Positions 1-8,846 of a stretch of 64,000 nucleotides of DNA are shown piece by piece. A model generated the notes under the pieces. It did not search any database. It worked only from the letters and a program-made list of their open reading frames with translations, and was not told the origin of the DNA. A program made the translations under genes and the position numbers. Source of the DNA: Abiotrophia defectiva ATCC 49176 (lineage in GTDB: Bacteria; Bacillota; Bacilli; Lactobacillales; Aerococcaceae); contig NZ_KI535340.1 of NCBI RefSeq assembly GCF_000160075.2, positions 124,001 through 188,000 of the forward strand. The letters run 5' to 3'. The first letter of the stretch is position 1. Each line of letters starts with the position of its first letter.

Positions 1-105
1 GACATTGGAATATTGATCATGCCAGTCAATCTCTACCAAGAGCTGCAAAGCCTGAAAGCGAACATTATGCTTGAGCCGCTTAGCGGCTTGTGGCTTAACT
101 TTCAT
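1..105 (-). CDS. rsmB: RsmB, 16S rRNA m5C967 methyltransferase (5' end only, cut by window edge)
   Basis: Only the first 35 codons are in the window; the frame stays open to position 1. It starts at the ATG complementary to 103-105 and overlaps the 3' end of fmt by 11 bases, the usual coupled fmt-rsmB arrangement. The N-terminus (MKVKPQAAKRLKHNVRF, then QALQLLVEID) is basic and followed by a helix ending in YSN, which fits the NusB-like N-terminal domain of RsmB/Sun proteins. The assignment rests on this short segment plus its position after priA and fmt. The catalytic methyltransferase domain is outside the window. Confidence 0.75.
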   Translation of the reverse strand, partial: MKVKPQAAKRLKHNVRFQALQLLVEIDWHDQYSNV

Positions 106-1090
106 GAGCTTCCTCTTCTTCTACTTGAGGCGAAGCGAAAACTTGGCCCGCTAATTGCGCTAAATCATTGCCCTTGAAATAGTCTTCTAGGCTCAGGCGC
201 TTCTTACCAGACTCCTGCCACTCACGGATGCCATAATAGGAATGATGACCACACTTCACAATCAGGTGTTTACGTTTATAGGCCAGAATGGTACCTGGCT
301 CTGCAGCCTGATCTTCTGGGCTTGGCTCATAAACCATGGGTGCTCCTGCCCAAACCTTAATCCGTAAGTCACCTAAGACCGTATAAGTCGAAGGGAAAGG
401 ATTGAAGGCCCGAACATGACAGTCTACCTGGTGAGCAGACTCATGCCAGTTAAGCTGTTCTTGTTCCTTGGTAATTGAAGGCGAAAAGACCACTTGGCTG
501 ACATCTTGCTCGACAGCTGTAATCTCATTTGCAAAAAGTTTGAATAGGGTATCAAGAAGTAATTCTCGTCCAATAATGGCTAACTTCTCAAAGAGTCCCC
601 CTACGGTTTCATCTGATTCGATGACACAGGAACGTTGGGCAAGAATATCACCCGCATCCATTTCCTTGGTCATGTAAATAATAGAAATACCGGTCTCATG
701 ATCGCCCTTCCAGATGGCGTAGTGAATAGGCGCGGCGCCACGATACTTAGGTAGTAGCGAAGCGTGAACATTAATGGCCGTATGGGGTGTTGAGTTAATG
801 AGACGAGTGGGAATGAACTGGCCATAAGCTGCCGTCACAATAATGTCGGCATCTAAATTTATCAGTTCTTCTAACTCCTCAGAACGGCTAATACGTTCAG
901 GTTGATAGAGGGGAATATCATGAGCCAAGGCCAATTGTTTAACAGGTGACTGAGTCAAGACCCGTTTACGGCCAACCGGACGGTCAGGCTGGGTCACTAC
1001 CGCAATGACCTGGTAGGAGGCATGCTCGAGTAAGCCTTGGAGAATTTCTGCCGCAAACTGTGGCGTTCCCATAAAGATAATTTTTTTCAT
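95..1090 (-). CDS. fmt: Methionyl-tRNA formyltransferase
   Basis: This enzyme formylates initiator Met-tRNA from 10-formyl-tetrahydrofolate in the cytoplasm. The 331 residues match normal family length. The N-terminal Rossmann-type formyltransferase domain begins MKKIIFMGTPQFA. The catalytic signature NVHASLLPKYRGAAPI is at 107-122, giving catalytic Asn107 and His109, with Asp145 in the following MDAGDIL segment. The C-terminal OB-fold domain follows from about residue 205. The gene lies 15 bases downstream of priA and overlaps rsmB, so it is part of the gmk-rpoZ-priA-fmt-rsmB operon. The start is supported by a GAGG about ten bases upstream. Confidence 0.97.
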   Translation of the reverse strand: MKKIIFMGTPQFAAEILQGLLEHASYQVIAVVTQPDRPVGRKRVLTQSPVKQLALAHDIPLYQPERISRSEELEELINLDADIIVTAAYGQFIPTRLINSTPHTAINVHASLLPKYRGAAPIHYAIWKGDHETGISIIYMTKEMDAGDILAQRSCVIESDETVGGLFEKLAIIGRELLLDTLFKLFANEITAVEQDVSQVVFSPSITKEQEQLNWHESAHQVDCHVRAFNPFPSTYTVLGDLRIKVWAGAPMVYEPSPEDQAAEPGTILAYKRKHLIVKCGHHSYYGIREWQESGKKRLSLEDYFKGNDLAQLAGQVFASPQVEEEEAHES

Positions 1091-1105
1091 GTTCGATACA
1101 CCTCG

Positions 1106-3511
1106 CTAGTTGAAAAAGAGTGGCTCGTGGTCAATGGTAATATAAATCCCCTGCTTGGCTTCAAGCTGGGATTGGTCTAAGATGGCCCCAAGGCTTTCCT
1201 TAATGACTTGACCATCCTTGTACTTGAGCAAGAGTTGGAAATAATAGCGTTCATTAATCCGAGCAATCGCGCCTTGGCTGGGGCCTAGAATCTCAAGCGC
1301 TGCCCCGCTTGCCAAGAGGGCTTGCTTAACTTGATGACTCATAGCTTGGGCTTTGGCCTGGTATTTGCTAGAAATAGTAATTAAAGTGGTATAGAAATAA
1401 GGCGGATAATGGCCTAGATGACGTCGCTTCATCTCATAGTAGAAGAAGGACTCATAATCATGTTGCTGGGCCAATTGCATAACATAGTGGTCTGGATTAT
1501 AGGTTTGAATCAGGACCTCACCTTCGAAACGTCCCCGGCCAGTACGACCGGCTACTTGGGTCAAGAGTTGGAAGGTCTTTTCCCCTGCTCGGAAATCCGG
1601 CAGATTGAGAGCCGTATCCGCATTGATTACGCCAACTAGGGTCACGGCCTCAAAGTCCAGACCCTTGGCAATCATTTGAGTGCCTAGGAGAATGTCTGCC
1701 TCATGGCGACGGAAGCGATCCAAGAGGGCTTCGTGTTGGCCCTTCTTGCGTGTGGTATCCATATCCATGCGGATTACACGCGCGTCAGGAAAATGCTGAT
1801 TGAGTAATTCCTCAATCTTCTGGGTTCCTAAGCCAAAAGTTCTGAGATAGTCACTATGGCAGTTAGGACAGCGGTCAGGTACTGGGCTTTGGTAGTCACA
1901 GTAATGGCATTTGAGCCGATGCTCATGCTTGTGATAGGTTAAGGAAATATCGCAACGCGGGCATTGAATGACTTGGCCACATTCCCGACAGAGCATATAA
2001 GAGGCATAGCCTCGCCGATTGAGTAAGAGTACAATCTGTTGCCCTTTGGCTAGCCGGTCGGTAATCTTGTCTTTAAGCACAGAGGACAGCTCGTCGGTCG
2101 TTTGCTGGGCCATTTCCTTAGTCATGTCTACTAGGGTAACGGGTGGCAAAGGTCGTCCGTTCACACGTTCAGGCAGGCGTAGATGTTGGTAGCGCCCTAC
2201 CTGGGCTCGAGAGCGAGACTCCAGTGAAGGGGTCGCAGATCCCAGAAGCAGCGGTGCCTGGTGATAGTGGCAGCGCCAGATAGCCACTTCTCTAGCATGG
2301 TAGCGTGGCGTATCCGATTGCTTGTAGGTGGTCTCATGTTCTTCGTCAATGATGACTAGGCCTAAATCACGAATAGGCGCAAAAATCGAAGAGCGAGCAC
2401 CCACGACAATGGTAGCTTGACCGCGGATAATGCGGCGCCACTCATCGTATTTCTGGGAATTAGTCAAACCTGAGTGCAGAACCGCCACCCCAGTTTGAAA
2501 ACGACTCTTAACCTGACGTACCATTTGCGGGGTTAAGGCAATTTCAGGAACTAAGAGAATAGCGCCCCGCCCCATTTGGCTGGCCTTAGCCATGAGTTGG
2601 AGATAGACTTCAGTCTTGCCACTGCCGGTGACACCTTCTAGCAGGAAGGTCTGATCCTGATGTGCTTCTAATGCTTGGGCCACCTGCTCATAGACCGCCT
2701 TCTGAGCCTCAGTCAAGGTTCGACTTTGACTCTGCTCAACCTCCAGATGAGCCAAAGGATCCCGATAGACGCTGACCTTTTGGGACTTGATATAGCCATG
2801 TTTGAGGGCCGTCTTTAAGCTACTGGCGCTGACTTGGCTTGCCGCCAAAAGGGCTTGTTGCTCCCACTGGGGCTGACCTGATGCTAAGAGATAGGTCAGG
2901 AGCTGGGCTACTTTCTGGCTTCTAGCGGGTAAGTCTTGGATAATTTGCTTGATTGACTCAGCCGGCATAGCCAACTCAATCATGGTTTGAGTCTTAGTAG
3001 TGGTCTGGTCTTGGACCTGATAGACCAACTCCAGGACGCCTTGGTCTAATAGTTGCTTGATTTGCTTGCGACTTAACTGCGCCTCTACCTGATCCTTGTC
3101 AAGTTGACTCTGATTGAGCCAGTCACTTGGTAGCTCATAGTCGCTGAGACCTTGGGGCTGATGAATCAGAAAGATGTTCTGGTATTTGACTTTGAGCATG
3201 GCAGGCAACATGGCTTGTAAGACATTAATGCGGAAGGCATGTAAGGTCTGGGCCAAATGCTCACTCAGGTCTAGTAGCTCCTCGTTAATAAAGGATTCAT
3301 AATCTAGGACTGCTGTAATGGGTTTGAGTGTCCCCTTGAAGTCACTGGTATGGTGGATGCCCACCACAAAGCCAAGCAGTTGGCGATTGCCGAAAGGAAC
3401 TTGTACCCGCATGCCGAGTTGTAGACTATCCTGATAAGCCTCAGGGACTTGGTAATCAAAGGGTCGATTGACCTGGGCAGCCGGAATATCGACAATCACC
3501 TTGACAAACAT
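1106..3511 (-). CDS. priA: Primosomal replication-restart helicase PriA
   Basis: PriA is a 3'-5' superfamily-2 helicase that reloads the replisome at stalled forks. At 801 residues it is standard length for Firmicutes. The N-terminal DNA-binding domain (about 1-105) is followed by a winged-helix region, then Walker A GVTGSGKT at 293-300 and the Walker B box DEEH at 389-392. A cysteine cluster (CRECGQVIQCPRC, then CHYC and CPNC) in the C-terminal half is the zinc-binding insertion. The helicase C-terminal domain carries QMIAKGLDF and QVAGRTGR. It sits between rpoZ and fmt, the conserved Firmicute order. Confidence 0.97.
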   Translation of the reverse strand: MFVKVIVDIPAAQVNRPFDYQVPEAYQDSLQLGMRVQVPFGNRQLLGFVVGIHHTSDFKGTLKPITAVLDYESFINEELLDLSEHLAQTLHAFRINVLQAMLPAMLKVKYQNIFLIHQPQGLSDYELPSDWLNQSQLDKDQVEAQLSRKQIKQLLDQGVLELVYQVQDQTTTKTQTMIELAMPAESIKQIIQDLPARSQKVAQLLTYLLASGQPQWEQQALLAASQVSASSLKTALKHGYIKSQKVSVYRDPLAHLEVEQSQSRTLTEAQKAVYEQVAQALEAHQDQTFLLEGVTGSGKTEVYLQLMAKASQMGRGAILLVPEIALTPQMVRQVKSRFQTGVAVLHSGLTNSQKYDEWRRIIRGQATIVVGARSSIFAPIRDLGLVIIDEEHETTYKQSDTPRYHAREVAIWRCHYHQAPLLLGSATPSLESRSRAQVGRYQHLRLPERVNGRPLPPVTLVDMTKEMAQQTTDELSSVLKDKITDRLAKGQQIVLLLNRRGYASYMLCRECGQVIQCPRCDISLTYHKHEHRLKCHYCDYQSPVPDRCPNCHSDYLRTFGLGTQKIEELLNQHFPDARVIRMDMDTTRKKGQHEALLDRFRRHEADILLGTQMIAKGLDFEAVTLVGVINADTALNLPDFRAGEKTFQLLTQVAGRTGRGRFEGEVLIQTYNPDHYVMQLAQQHDYESFFYYEMKRRHLGHYPPYFYTTLITISSKYQAKAQAMSHQVKQALLASGAALEILGPSQGAIARINERYYFQLLLKYKDGQVIKESLGAILDQSQLEAKQGIYITIDHEPLFFN

Positions 3512-3550
3512 GGGCAGGCTCCTTTCTCCGAATGAATTCAGGGGAATTTG

Positions 3551-3602
3551 TAGAAAAAACTACTATGATATGAACTGCATACACACGTCCTCATAGTAGT
3601 TT
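3551..3602 (-). terminator. AT-rich hairpin with T-run after rpoZ
   Basis: A perfect 12-bp inverted repeat (arms 3557-3568 and 3591-3602, 22-base loop) lies directly after the rpoZ stop codon. On the minus strand the second arm runs into six T residues. The stem contains few G/C pairs, so it is probably a partial terminator or attenuator between rpoZ and priA and not a complete stop. Confidence 0.5.
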
Positions 3603-3607
3603 CTTGA

Positions 3608-3805
3608 CTAGTCTTCTTTGATATATAATTTGCCGTCAATGACTTCTTCGAGTGACTTACCTACGGCCTTAACTGACTCATACTTGTCTAGTTGTGGGTT
3701 CTGGTAGACTTGCAAATCGTGTGATCGTTTGCTAGCTAAAATAATCAAGCTGTATTTGGAAGGTACTTTCTCTAATAATTTATCAATTGATGGGTATAAC
3801 ATCAT
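3608..3805 (-). CDS. rpoZ: RNA polymerase omega subunit
   Basis: A 65-residue protein beginning MMLYPSIDKLLEKVPSKYSL and containing ASKRSHDL, the typical Firmicute omega N-terminal pattern. Omega assists assembly of the beta' subunit of RNA polymerase. The gene starts two bases after gmk ends, and its AAGGAG ribosome binding site lies inside the last gmk codons, so the two genes are translationally linked. The second Met (3802) is an equally possible start. The C-terminal half is shorter than in proteobacteria, as usual for Gram-positives. Confidence 0.9.
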   Translation of the reverse strand: MMLYPSIDKLLEKVPSKYSLIILASKRSHDLQVYQNPQLDKYESVKAVGKSLEEVIDGKLYIKED

Positions 3806-3807
3806 GG

Positions 3808-4443
3808 CTAAATCCGCTCCTTTTCGTAATAAGTTTCCATGTCGTGTCGGATTTGATCCACTACACGTTCGACCTTGAGATGTTCTGATTGAATAATGGC
3901 ATTAATCTTGTCGACTGCATGTTGGACTTGGTCGTTAACTACGACGTAGTCATAATGCTGCATCAATTCGATTTCTTCCTTGGCCGTCGCCATGCGCTCT
4001 TGGATGACATGCGCGGCATCTGTGCCCCGACCTGTAATCCGGGATTCTAGCTCTTCCAAGTTAGGTGGTGCTAAGAAGATGAAGATTCCTTCTGGCATAC
4101 GCTCCTTAACCTTCATGGCACCTTGAACTTCAATTTCCAAGAAGACATCGTGACCAGCCGCTAGGTTTTCTTCAATTTTCTGAATAGGGGTACCGTAATA
4201 GTTGCCCACATATTCAGCATATTCTAGTAGGTCCTCATTTTGGATCATGGTCTCGAACTCTTCGCGACTTACAAAATAATAATCCTTGCCATCAACTTCC
4301 CCTGGGCGCTGCGCGCGTGTAGTGGCTGACACTGAGTATACATACTGAAACTGATTATTGGCAAAGACTGCTGCCCGCACTGTTCCCTTCCCTACTCCGG
4401 ACGGGCCAGATAAGACAATGAGTAACCCACGACTTGCTGACAT
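3808..4443 (-). CDS. gmk: Guanylate kinase
   Basis: Converts GMP to GDP with ATP in purine nucleotide metabolism. The 211-residue protein has the P-loop GPSGVGKG at 13-20, the GMP-binding segment with [20 protein letters not shown], and the lid region with [14 protein letters not shown] site precedes the ATG by six bases. It is the first gene of the gmk-rpoZ-priA-fmt operon, read from the gap 4444-4604. That gap shows a possible -10 (TAGAAT on the minus strand) but no convincing -35 at the right distance. Confidence 0.97.
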   Translation of the reverse strand: MSASRGLLIVLSGPSGVGKGTVRAAVFANNQFQYVYSVSATTRAQRPGEVDGKDYYFVSREEFETMIQNEDLLEYAEYVGNYYGTPIQKIEENLAAGHDVFLEIEVQGAMKVKERMPEGIFIFLAPPNLEELESRITGRGTDAAHVIQERMATAKEEIELMQHYDYVVVNDQVQHAVDKINAIIQSEHLKVERVVDQIRHDMETYYEKERI

Positions 4444-4604
4444 TTCGAACCTCCATACCTTCCATTACTTGCAGTAAATCAATAGTTTTATTCTACCACA
4501 AAAGGCCCCATTAGAAAAGTTTCAAACCCTATTTTTAGGGACTTTTTTGCTTACTTGCTCTCATGCTAGTCCTAACTTTTTCTAAGTCTCCCTGTCTTGT
4601 GACA

Positions 4605-4637
4605 AAAGTAAAAGAGGCTGAGATTTCTCAGCCTCTC
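4605..4637 (-). terminator. Intrinsic terminator of yidC
   Basis: Ten-base stem (4613-4622 pairing with 4627-4636, loop ATTT on the plus strand) just after the yidC stop. On the minus strand it is followed by TTTTACTTTT. It separates yidC from gmk. Confidence 0.85.
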
Positions 4638-4646
4638 ATCATATAA

Positions 4647-5618
4647 TTAACGTCGTGTTTGTTTACCTGCATTGCGGCGTTTGGAGCCTGCTGCCCCAAC
4701 ACTTTTCTTAGTTGGAACCAAGCGGTTACGGTTAGCTTCCTTGGTTGCTTGGGCCGTTACGTCTTTACGCGGACGGCGTGGAGTTGCCTGTACGTTGGCC
4801 ATGTCTTGGTCGATGATTTCTTGAATCTTTGGTTTAACCACATGGTTGGTGTAGAGTTGTTGGCCAATCATGAAGACTGCCCCTGCCAAGAAGTAGAGAC
4901 CTAAACCAGCGTCTGTGGTCCAAGTCATCCAACCAAAGAGGATTGGGTTCATCCAGAACATGACTTGGCTTGTTTGACCGGCCTTCTCATTACCTGGCGT
5001 GCTTGGCATTTGTTTTTGCATAAGCCAGCTTTGAAGAATCGATACAGCAACCACCAGAATCACAATGAGGGTTGAACGTTGCCCTAATTGGATACCTAAG
5101 AAGGTGGAGTTTTGAATGGCTGACGAAGTGCGAATGGCTGCATAAACGGCCGAGATGACTGGCATTTGTAAGAGCAATGGCAAGCAGCCTGATAGGCCAC
5201 CCAACATGTTGATGTTGTATTTTTTGTAGACACCCATCAACTCTTGTTGCAAGCGAGCACGCTCTGCTGGATCTTTACTTGCATTGATTTCTTCTTGAAT
5301 CTCGTTGATTTCTGGTTGGGCCACCTTCATACGCGCCTGGCTAATCATGGTATCACGCGTCATCTTCAGGGAGGATGGCAACATGAAGACCCGCGTCAGC
5401 AAGGTCACAATGATAATAGCTAAACCATAGCTGTTGAATAAGAAGCCCGCTAAGAAGTCTAGGAAGGCAGCGGCTGGTTTACCCAGGTATTCGTAGACCG
5501 CCCCATAAGGTTGACCATTAGCATCATAGGACACACAGCCTGATGCAATCAATACAACGACGACCAAGAGGGCCATCAATTGCCAATTACGTTGTTTTTT
5601 CAAAATTACTTCACTCAT
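4647..5618 (-). CDS. yidC: Membrane protein insertase YidC/OxaA (lipoprotein form)
   Basis: The 323-residue protein has an N-terminal lipoprotein signal with lipobox IASGC (lipidated Cys28), then the five-helix YidC core: a first membrane segment near FLAGFLFNSYGLAIIIVTLLTRVF, the cytoplasmic coiled region with QARMKVAQPEINEIQEEI, and later hydrophobic segments. The C-terminus is strongly basic (KKSVGAAGSKRRNAGKQTRR), which in YidC2-type proteins supports ribosome contact. It inserts membrane proteins with or without Sec. It is not next to rnpA or jag, so it may be one of two paralogues, as many Lactobacillales carry. It is a single-gene unit with its own terminator. Confidence 0.95.
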   Translation of the reverse strand: MSEVILKKQRNWQLMALLVVVVLIASGCVSYDANGQPYGAVYEYLGKPAAAFLDFLAGFLFNSYGLAIIIVTLLTRVFMLPSSLKMTRDTMISQARMKVAQPEINEIQEEINASKDPAERARLQQELMGVYKKYNINMLGGLSGCLPLLLQMPVISAVYAAIRTSSAIQNSTFLGIQLGQRSTLIVILVVAVSILQSWLMQKQMPSTPGNEKAGQTSQVMFWMNPILFGWMTWTTDAGLGLYFLAGAVFMIGQQLYTNHVVKPKIQEIIDQDMANVQATPRRPRKDVTAQATKEANRNRLVPTKKSVGAAGSKRRNAGKQTRR

Positions 5619-5734
5619 TTCCGAAAGTTTTCACCTTCTAACTATATAAAAATACGGACCCTTTTTCAAGTATTTTCGTCTCGTCCAAGCTAAAATCCTC
5701 CTCTAGCCCTAGGGCTGATTGGGCTAAATACAAG

Positions 5735-5766
5735 CAAAAATAAAAGGATGGGAAGTTTCCCATCCT
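5735..5766 (-). terminator. Intrinsic terminator of the two-component operon
   Basis: A near-perfect palindrome at 5745-5766 (AGGATGGGAA and its complement) is followed on the minus strand by TTTTATTTTT. It lies directly after the histidine kinase stop codon. Confidence 0.85.
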
Positions 5767-5773
5767 CTCAAAA

Positions 5774-7246
5774 TTATAGACTCTTGGTTAAAACCTTCTT
5801 CTTATTCTTCTCAATTTCTGCTTTATCTAGTAAAATTGGGAATTCTACATAGAAGATAGAACCATGGTGAAGCACACTCTCCACATAGATACGGCCCTTG
5901 TAACTGTCTACCAATTGCTTGGCGATACTGAGGCCTAAGCCATTCCCACCTTTCTGGCGGGAACGCGCCTTATCCACACGGTAGAAGCGGCCGAAGACTT
6001 TCTGCTTGTCTTCCTGACTCATGCCCTCACCAAAATCTTGAATGGCGATTTCGACTGTCGTGAAGGAAGCACTCACCGCGATATGGATTTCTTGGCGATT
6101 GGTACTGTACTTAACCGCATTATCTAGGAGAATAATCAAAATCTGTTCAAAATGATTGCGGTAGATTTTGACGTAAAGCTCCTTGTCCTCTCCTTCCGAG
6201 TCCAAATAAAAACGGAAGTTAGGGTAAAGCATTACGAAGTTGTTGAAGACCTGGCGAGTAGTGGCATAAATTTCGGTCATTTCATCCTTATAGTCGACTT
6301 CAGCATGTTCTGCCCGCGATAAGTCTAACATCATTTGGACTAGGTCTTTCATACGGGTGATTTCTTGTAAGGAGGCATCAATCGACTCCGCTAGAATCTC
6401 AGGATCATCCTTGCCCCAACGATTGAGCATCTGCAAATGACCTTCAACAATGGCGACTGGCGTCCGCAACTCATGAGAAACATCTTCCACAAATTGCTTT
6501 TGATTTTGAACATAACCATCAATTTTGTCCAGGAGGCGATTGACGTGAATGTTCAAGTCACTCCATTCGTCATTACTGCGCGGTTTACGGACTCGAATGG
6601 TCGACAAACTCTCTTCTTCCACCAAGTCCAGTGTATTATTAAGATACTCCAGAGGAAGCAAGAGATAGCGCGCCAAGCCATAGGCAAAAACAAGGGAAAT
6701 TACTAGAATCGCAACCAAGACCCAGTTAATTAATTGTTGCTGTTTAGCTAGCCAATCTTGGTATTGTAGGGGGCGATAGATATACTGCAGGGTACCCGCA
6801 GTCCCATCCCTTCCTGGCAAACTAACCGTACCAATCACAAAAAGTTGTTTCTTATAAGGATAGATATCCACTTGTGGCGAGGCCGCCACAGTCGGCACAT
6901 CCAATCGCCGTGTCTCATAGACCAACTGATTGGCACTATTATAGAGGCGCAAACTAGTTTCAGAATTTTCTAAGGCCGTTAAAAGCGACAAGTCATCAGC
7001 TGAGGCATTTTCTGCATTGGTCCCCAGTCGATCTATATCTAATTTGGCTGCCTTGAGAACAGACTGCGTCTGATCCAAGCGCATCTGGCCATTAGCCTTG
7101 ATGGCGGCGAGGGCTTGTTCTTGACTCAAATGACGGTAGCCCATCAAACTGGCAACCCCGATTAAGTTAAAAACTAAAAATAACAAGATAGTCCACTTCC
7201 ATTTAAGCGAAAGTGGCTGTTTAAGCTGAAAACTCAGTAATCTCAT
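5774..7246 (-). CDS. Sensor histidine kinase, ArlS/LisK/CovS-like
   Basis: A 490-residue membrane kinase. TM1 is about 19-36 and TM2 about 173-192, enclosing an extracytoplasmic sensor domain of about 135 residues. HAMP (about 193-245) leads to the HisKA box FVEDVSHELRTP with phosphorylated His258. The HATPase domain has an N-box LLDNAVKYS, a G1 box DFGEGM, an F-box FYRVDKARS and a G2 box GGNGLGLSIAK. It starts two bases after its cognate regulator. The RR-HK order and both sequences are closest in style to ArlRS (Staphylococcus), LisRK and CovRS, which govern surface and autolysis functions. The signal cannot be read from sequence. Confidence 0.9.
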   Translation of the reverse strand: MRLLSFQLKQPLSLKWKWTILLFLVFNLIGVASLMGYRHLSQEQALAAIKANGQMRLDQTQSVLKAAKLDIDRLGTNAENASADDLSLLTALENSETSLRLYNSANQLVYETRRLDVPTVAASPQVDIYPYKKQLFVIGTVSLPGRDGTAGTLQYIYRPLQYQDWLAKQQQLINWVLVAILVISLVFAYGLARYLLLPLEYLNNTLDLVEEESLSTIRVRKPRSNDEWSDLNIHVNRLLDKIDGYVQNQKQFVEDVSHELRTPVAIVEGHLQMLNRWGKDDPEILAESIDASLQEITRMKDLVQMMLDLSRAEHAEVDYKDEMTEIYATTRQVFNNFVMLYPNFRFYLDSEGEDKELYVKIYRNHFEQILIILLDNAVKYSTNRQEIHIAVSASFTTVEIAIQDFGEGMSQEDKQKVFGRFYRVDKARSRQKGGNGLGLSIAKQLVDSYKGRIYVESVLHHGSIFYVEFPILLDKAEIEKNKKKVLTKSL

Positions 7247-7248
7247 GA

Positions 7249-7953
7249 CTAGGTTCTCATGACATAGCCTGTCCCGCGAACGGTCTGGATATAAGAATCC
7301 TTGCCAGGAACATCAATTTTGTTGCGGAGATAGCGAATGTAGACATCCACCACATTGGTTTCGACTTCCGTTTTGTAACCCCAGACCTTGTCTAGCAGGA
7401 CTTCACGAGACATAACCGTATTGAGGTTTTCCATCAAGTAGAGCAAGAGTTCGTACTCACGCTTGGTCAAATCAATGACTTGATCATCACGTTTAACAAT
7501 GCGGCCTTTCTTCTCGATGACCAAATTACGGTATTTAACAGAAGACTGCTGGGATTGATTCTTCTCTTCCTTGTTATGGTCAATGCGACGGAAAAGTGCA
7601 CGTAAGCGTGCCAACAATTCCTCAATGGCAAATGGCTTAACAATGTAGTCATCTGCCCCTTGGTCTAGACCAGATACGCGGTCAATAACCGAATCCCGTG
7701 CCGTCATAATAATAATAGGGGTGTCCTTAATGGGACGAATGCGACGGCAGACTTCCAGACCGTTCAATTCAGGTAACATTAAATCTAATAGGATGACATC
7801 CCACTCCTGATTGAGGGCAGTCTCCAAGCCCTTACGCCCATCATGACAGATAGCTGTCTCATAACCTTCGTGTTGAAGTTCTAAGTCAACGAAGCGGGCT
7901 AGGTTTTTCTCATCCTCAATAATCAATACGCGGTGTTTCTTTGTATCTTCCAT
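7249..7953 (-). CDS. OmpR-family response regulator, ArlR/LisR/CovR-like
   Basis: A 234-residue DNA-binding regulator. The receiver domain has acidic Glu13/Asp14, phosphoacceptor Asp57 in WDVILLDLMLP, the TARD loop and the conserved lysine in DYIVKPF. The C-terminal winged helix contains LTKREYELLLYLMEN and DVYIRYLRNKID, ending RGTGYVMRT. This C-terminal pattern is that of the ArlR/CovR/LisR branch. An AGGAGG site lies nine bases before the ATG. The 140-base upstream gap has a -10-like TAAAAT but only a poor -35. The gene is co-transcribed with the kinase. Confidence 0.92.
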   Translation of the reverse strand: MEDTKKHRVLIIEDEKNLARFVDLELQHEGYETAICHDGRKGLETALNQEWDVILLDLMLPELNGLEVCRRIRPIKDTPIIIMTARDSVIDRVSGLDQGADDYIVKPFAIEELLARLRALFRRIDHNKEEKNQSQQSSVKYRNLVIEKKGRIVKRDDQVIDLTKREYELLLYLMENLNTVMSREVLLDKVWGYKTEVETNVVDVYIRYLRNKIDVPGKDSYIQTVRGTGYVMRT

Positions 7954-8093
7954 TTAATCGCCTCCTAATGCAATCTAGATACTCTCTTCCCTATTTTACA
8001 CAATTATGAGAAAAAATTCTAGTCCAGACGCTGATTATTCTCATGATTTTGCCACTTTTTTAAATTTATCTACTTATTCCCTATTATTTGCAC

Positions 8094-8128
8094 AAAAAAA
8101 GAGGTGGAGTATTCAACCCCACCTCTTT
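8094..8128 (-). terminator. Intrinsic terminator after the MltG-LysM-like gene
   Basis: GAGGTGG (8101-8107) pairs with CCACCTC (8119-8125) and is followed on the minus strand by seven T residues. Confidence 0.85.
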
Positions 8129-8132
8129 ATTA

Positions 8133-8825
8133 CTATGGTTGCCAGTAGTAGGCCCCGTTAGTTAAAATTTCTGCGATTGTATTAACATTCATGCCTGAAT
8201 TCAACTCATAGGTCCCTGCAATCAGAAGGGTTGATAAATCCCATTGATCTACCACTTCCAAGAAGACATCTGGTGAGCTAATAATCCCAGCATCATACAA
8301 GTTTTGAGCAACATCTTCGGATGTGTCCCCTGGGTTAACAGTGAAGTTACCACCTTCAGTGGTCCATTGCCCATCGCTAGGTGCTGTAGTACCAGTAGTA
8401 CCCGCATGATTGGTTTCTTCTTGACTTGCTTCTGTTGTGTCTGCTTGGTTTGCTTCATTAGAACTTGAGCTTAAACCTTCGCTTGAAGTGCTTGATGATT
8501 CATTGCTTGTACTTGAAGATGAAGTTGAATGACTCTTCAAGGCTTCTAACTCACTGCTTTGGCGTGAAGCTTGTTCCTTAAGCGAAGCTAAGGACGCGTT
8601 CAAGGTGTTTTGGGTTGATTCCAAAGCTGACTTTTCGCTTGATAAGGCATCAAGACGAGCTTGTTGATCAGCGTTGGCTGTCGTTGTCCCGCCATTCAAG
8701 ACATTAGTCCCATTGACACCTTGGACAGGCAATTGACCTTGTGACAGGGCAAAAGCAGCCGTAACCACTGCTGAGGCTAAGACGCCGACAGCCAGTGAGC
8801 GTAAGGTGTTACGCGATAATTTCAT
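8133..8825 (-). CDS. Membrane-anchored protein with MltG-type LysM-like domain, no catalytic domain
   Basis: 230 residues. Residues 9-28 form a signal or membrane anchor. A predicted coiled coil runs about 52-97, then a Ser/Thr-rich linker at 99-135. The C-terminal segment 158-225 (starting NFTVNPGDTSEDVAQNLYDA) resembles, position by position, the LysM-like segment of the true MltG in this same window (VTIPIGSSSKDIARLLKSQG): both have a hydroxyl/Gly turn, a helix, a second helix and a final AGTYELNSG or AGHYDLSPS strand. The MltG catalytic domain with its IIEKEG motif is absent. A probable peptidoglycan-interacting accessory protein; exact function unknown. An AAGGAGG site supports the start. 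Likely co-transcribed with the upstream 8847-9254 gene. Confidence 0.75.
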   Translation of the reverse strand: MKLSRNTLRSLAVGVLASAVVTAAFALSQGQLPVQGVNGTNVLNGGTTTANADQQARLDALSSEKSALESTQNTLNASLASLKEQASRQSSELEALKSHSTSSSSTSNESSSTSSEGLSSSSNEANQADTTEASQEETNHAGTTGTTAPSDGQWTTEGGNFTVNPGDTSEDVAQNLYDAGIISSPDVFLEVVDQWDLSTLLIAGTYELNSGMNVNTIAEILTNGAYYWQP

Positions 8826-8846
8826 ACTATTCCTCCTTGTCGTCTG

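Noticed and set aside
4500-4560. Small hairpin CCCTATTTTTAGGG with T-run on the plus strand
   Set aside because: The stem has only four pairs and no plus-strand gene ends here.
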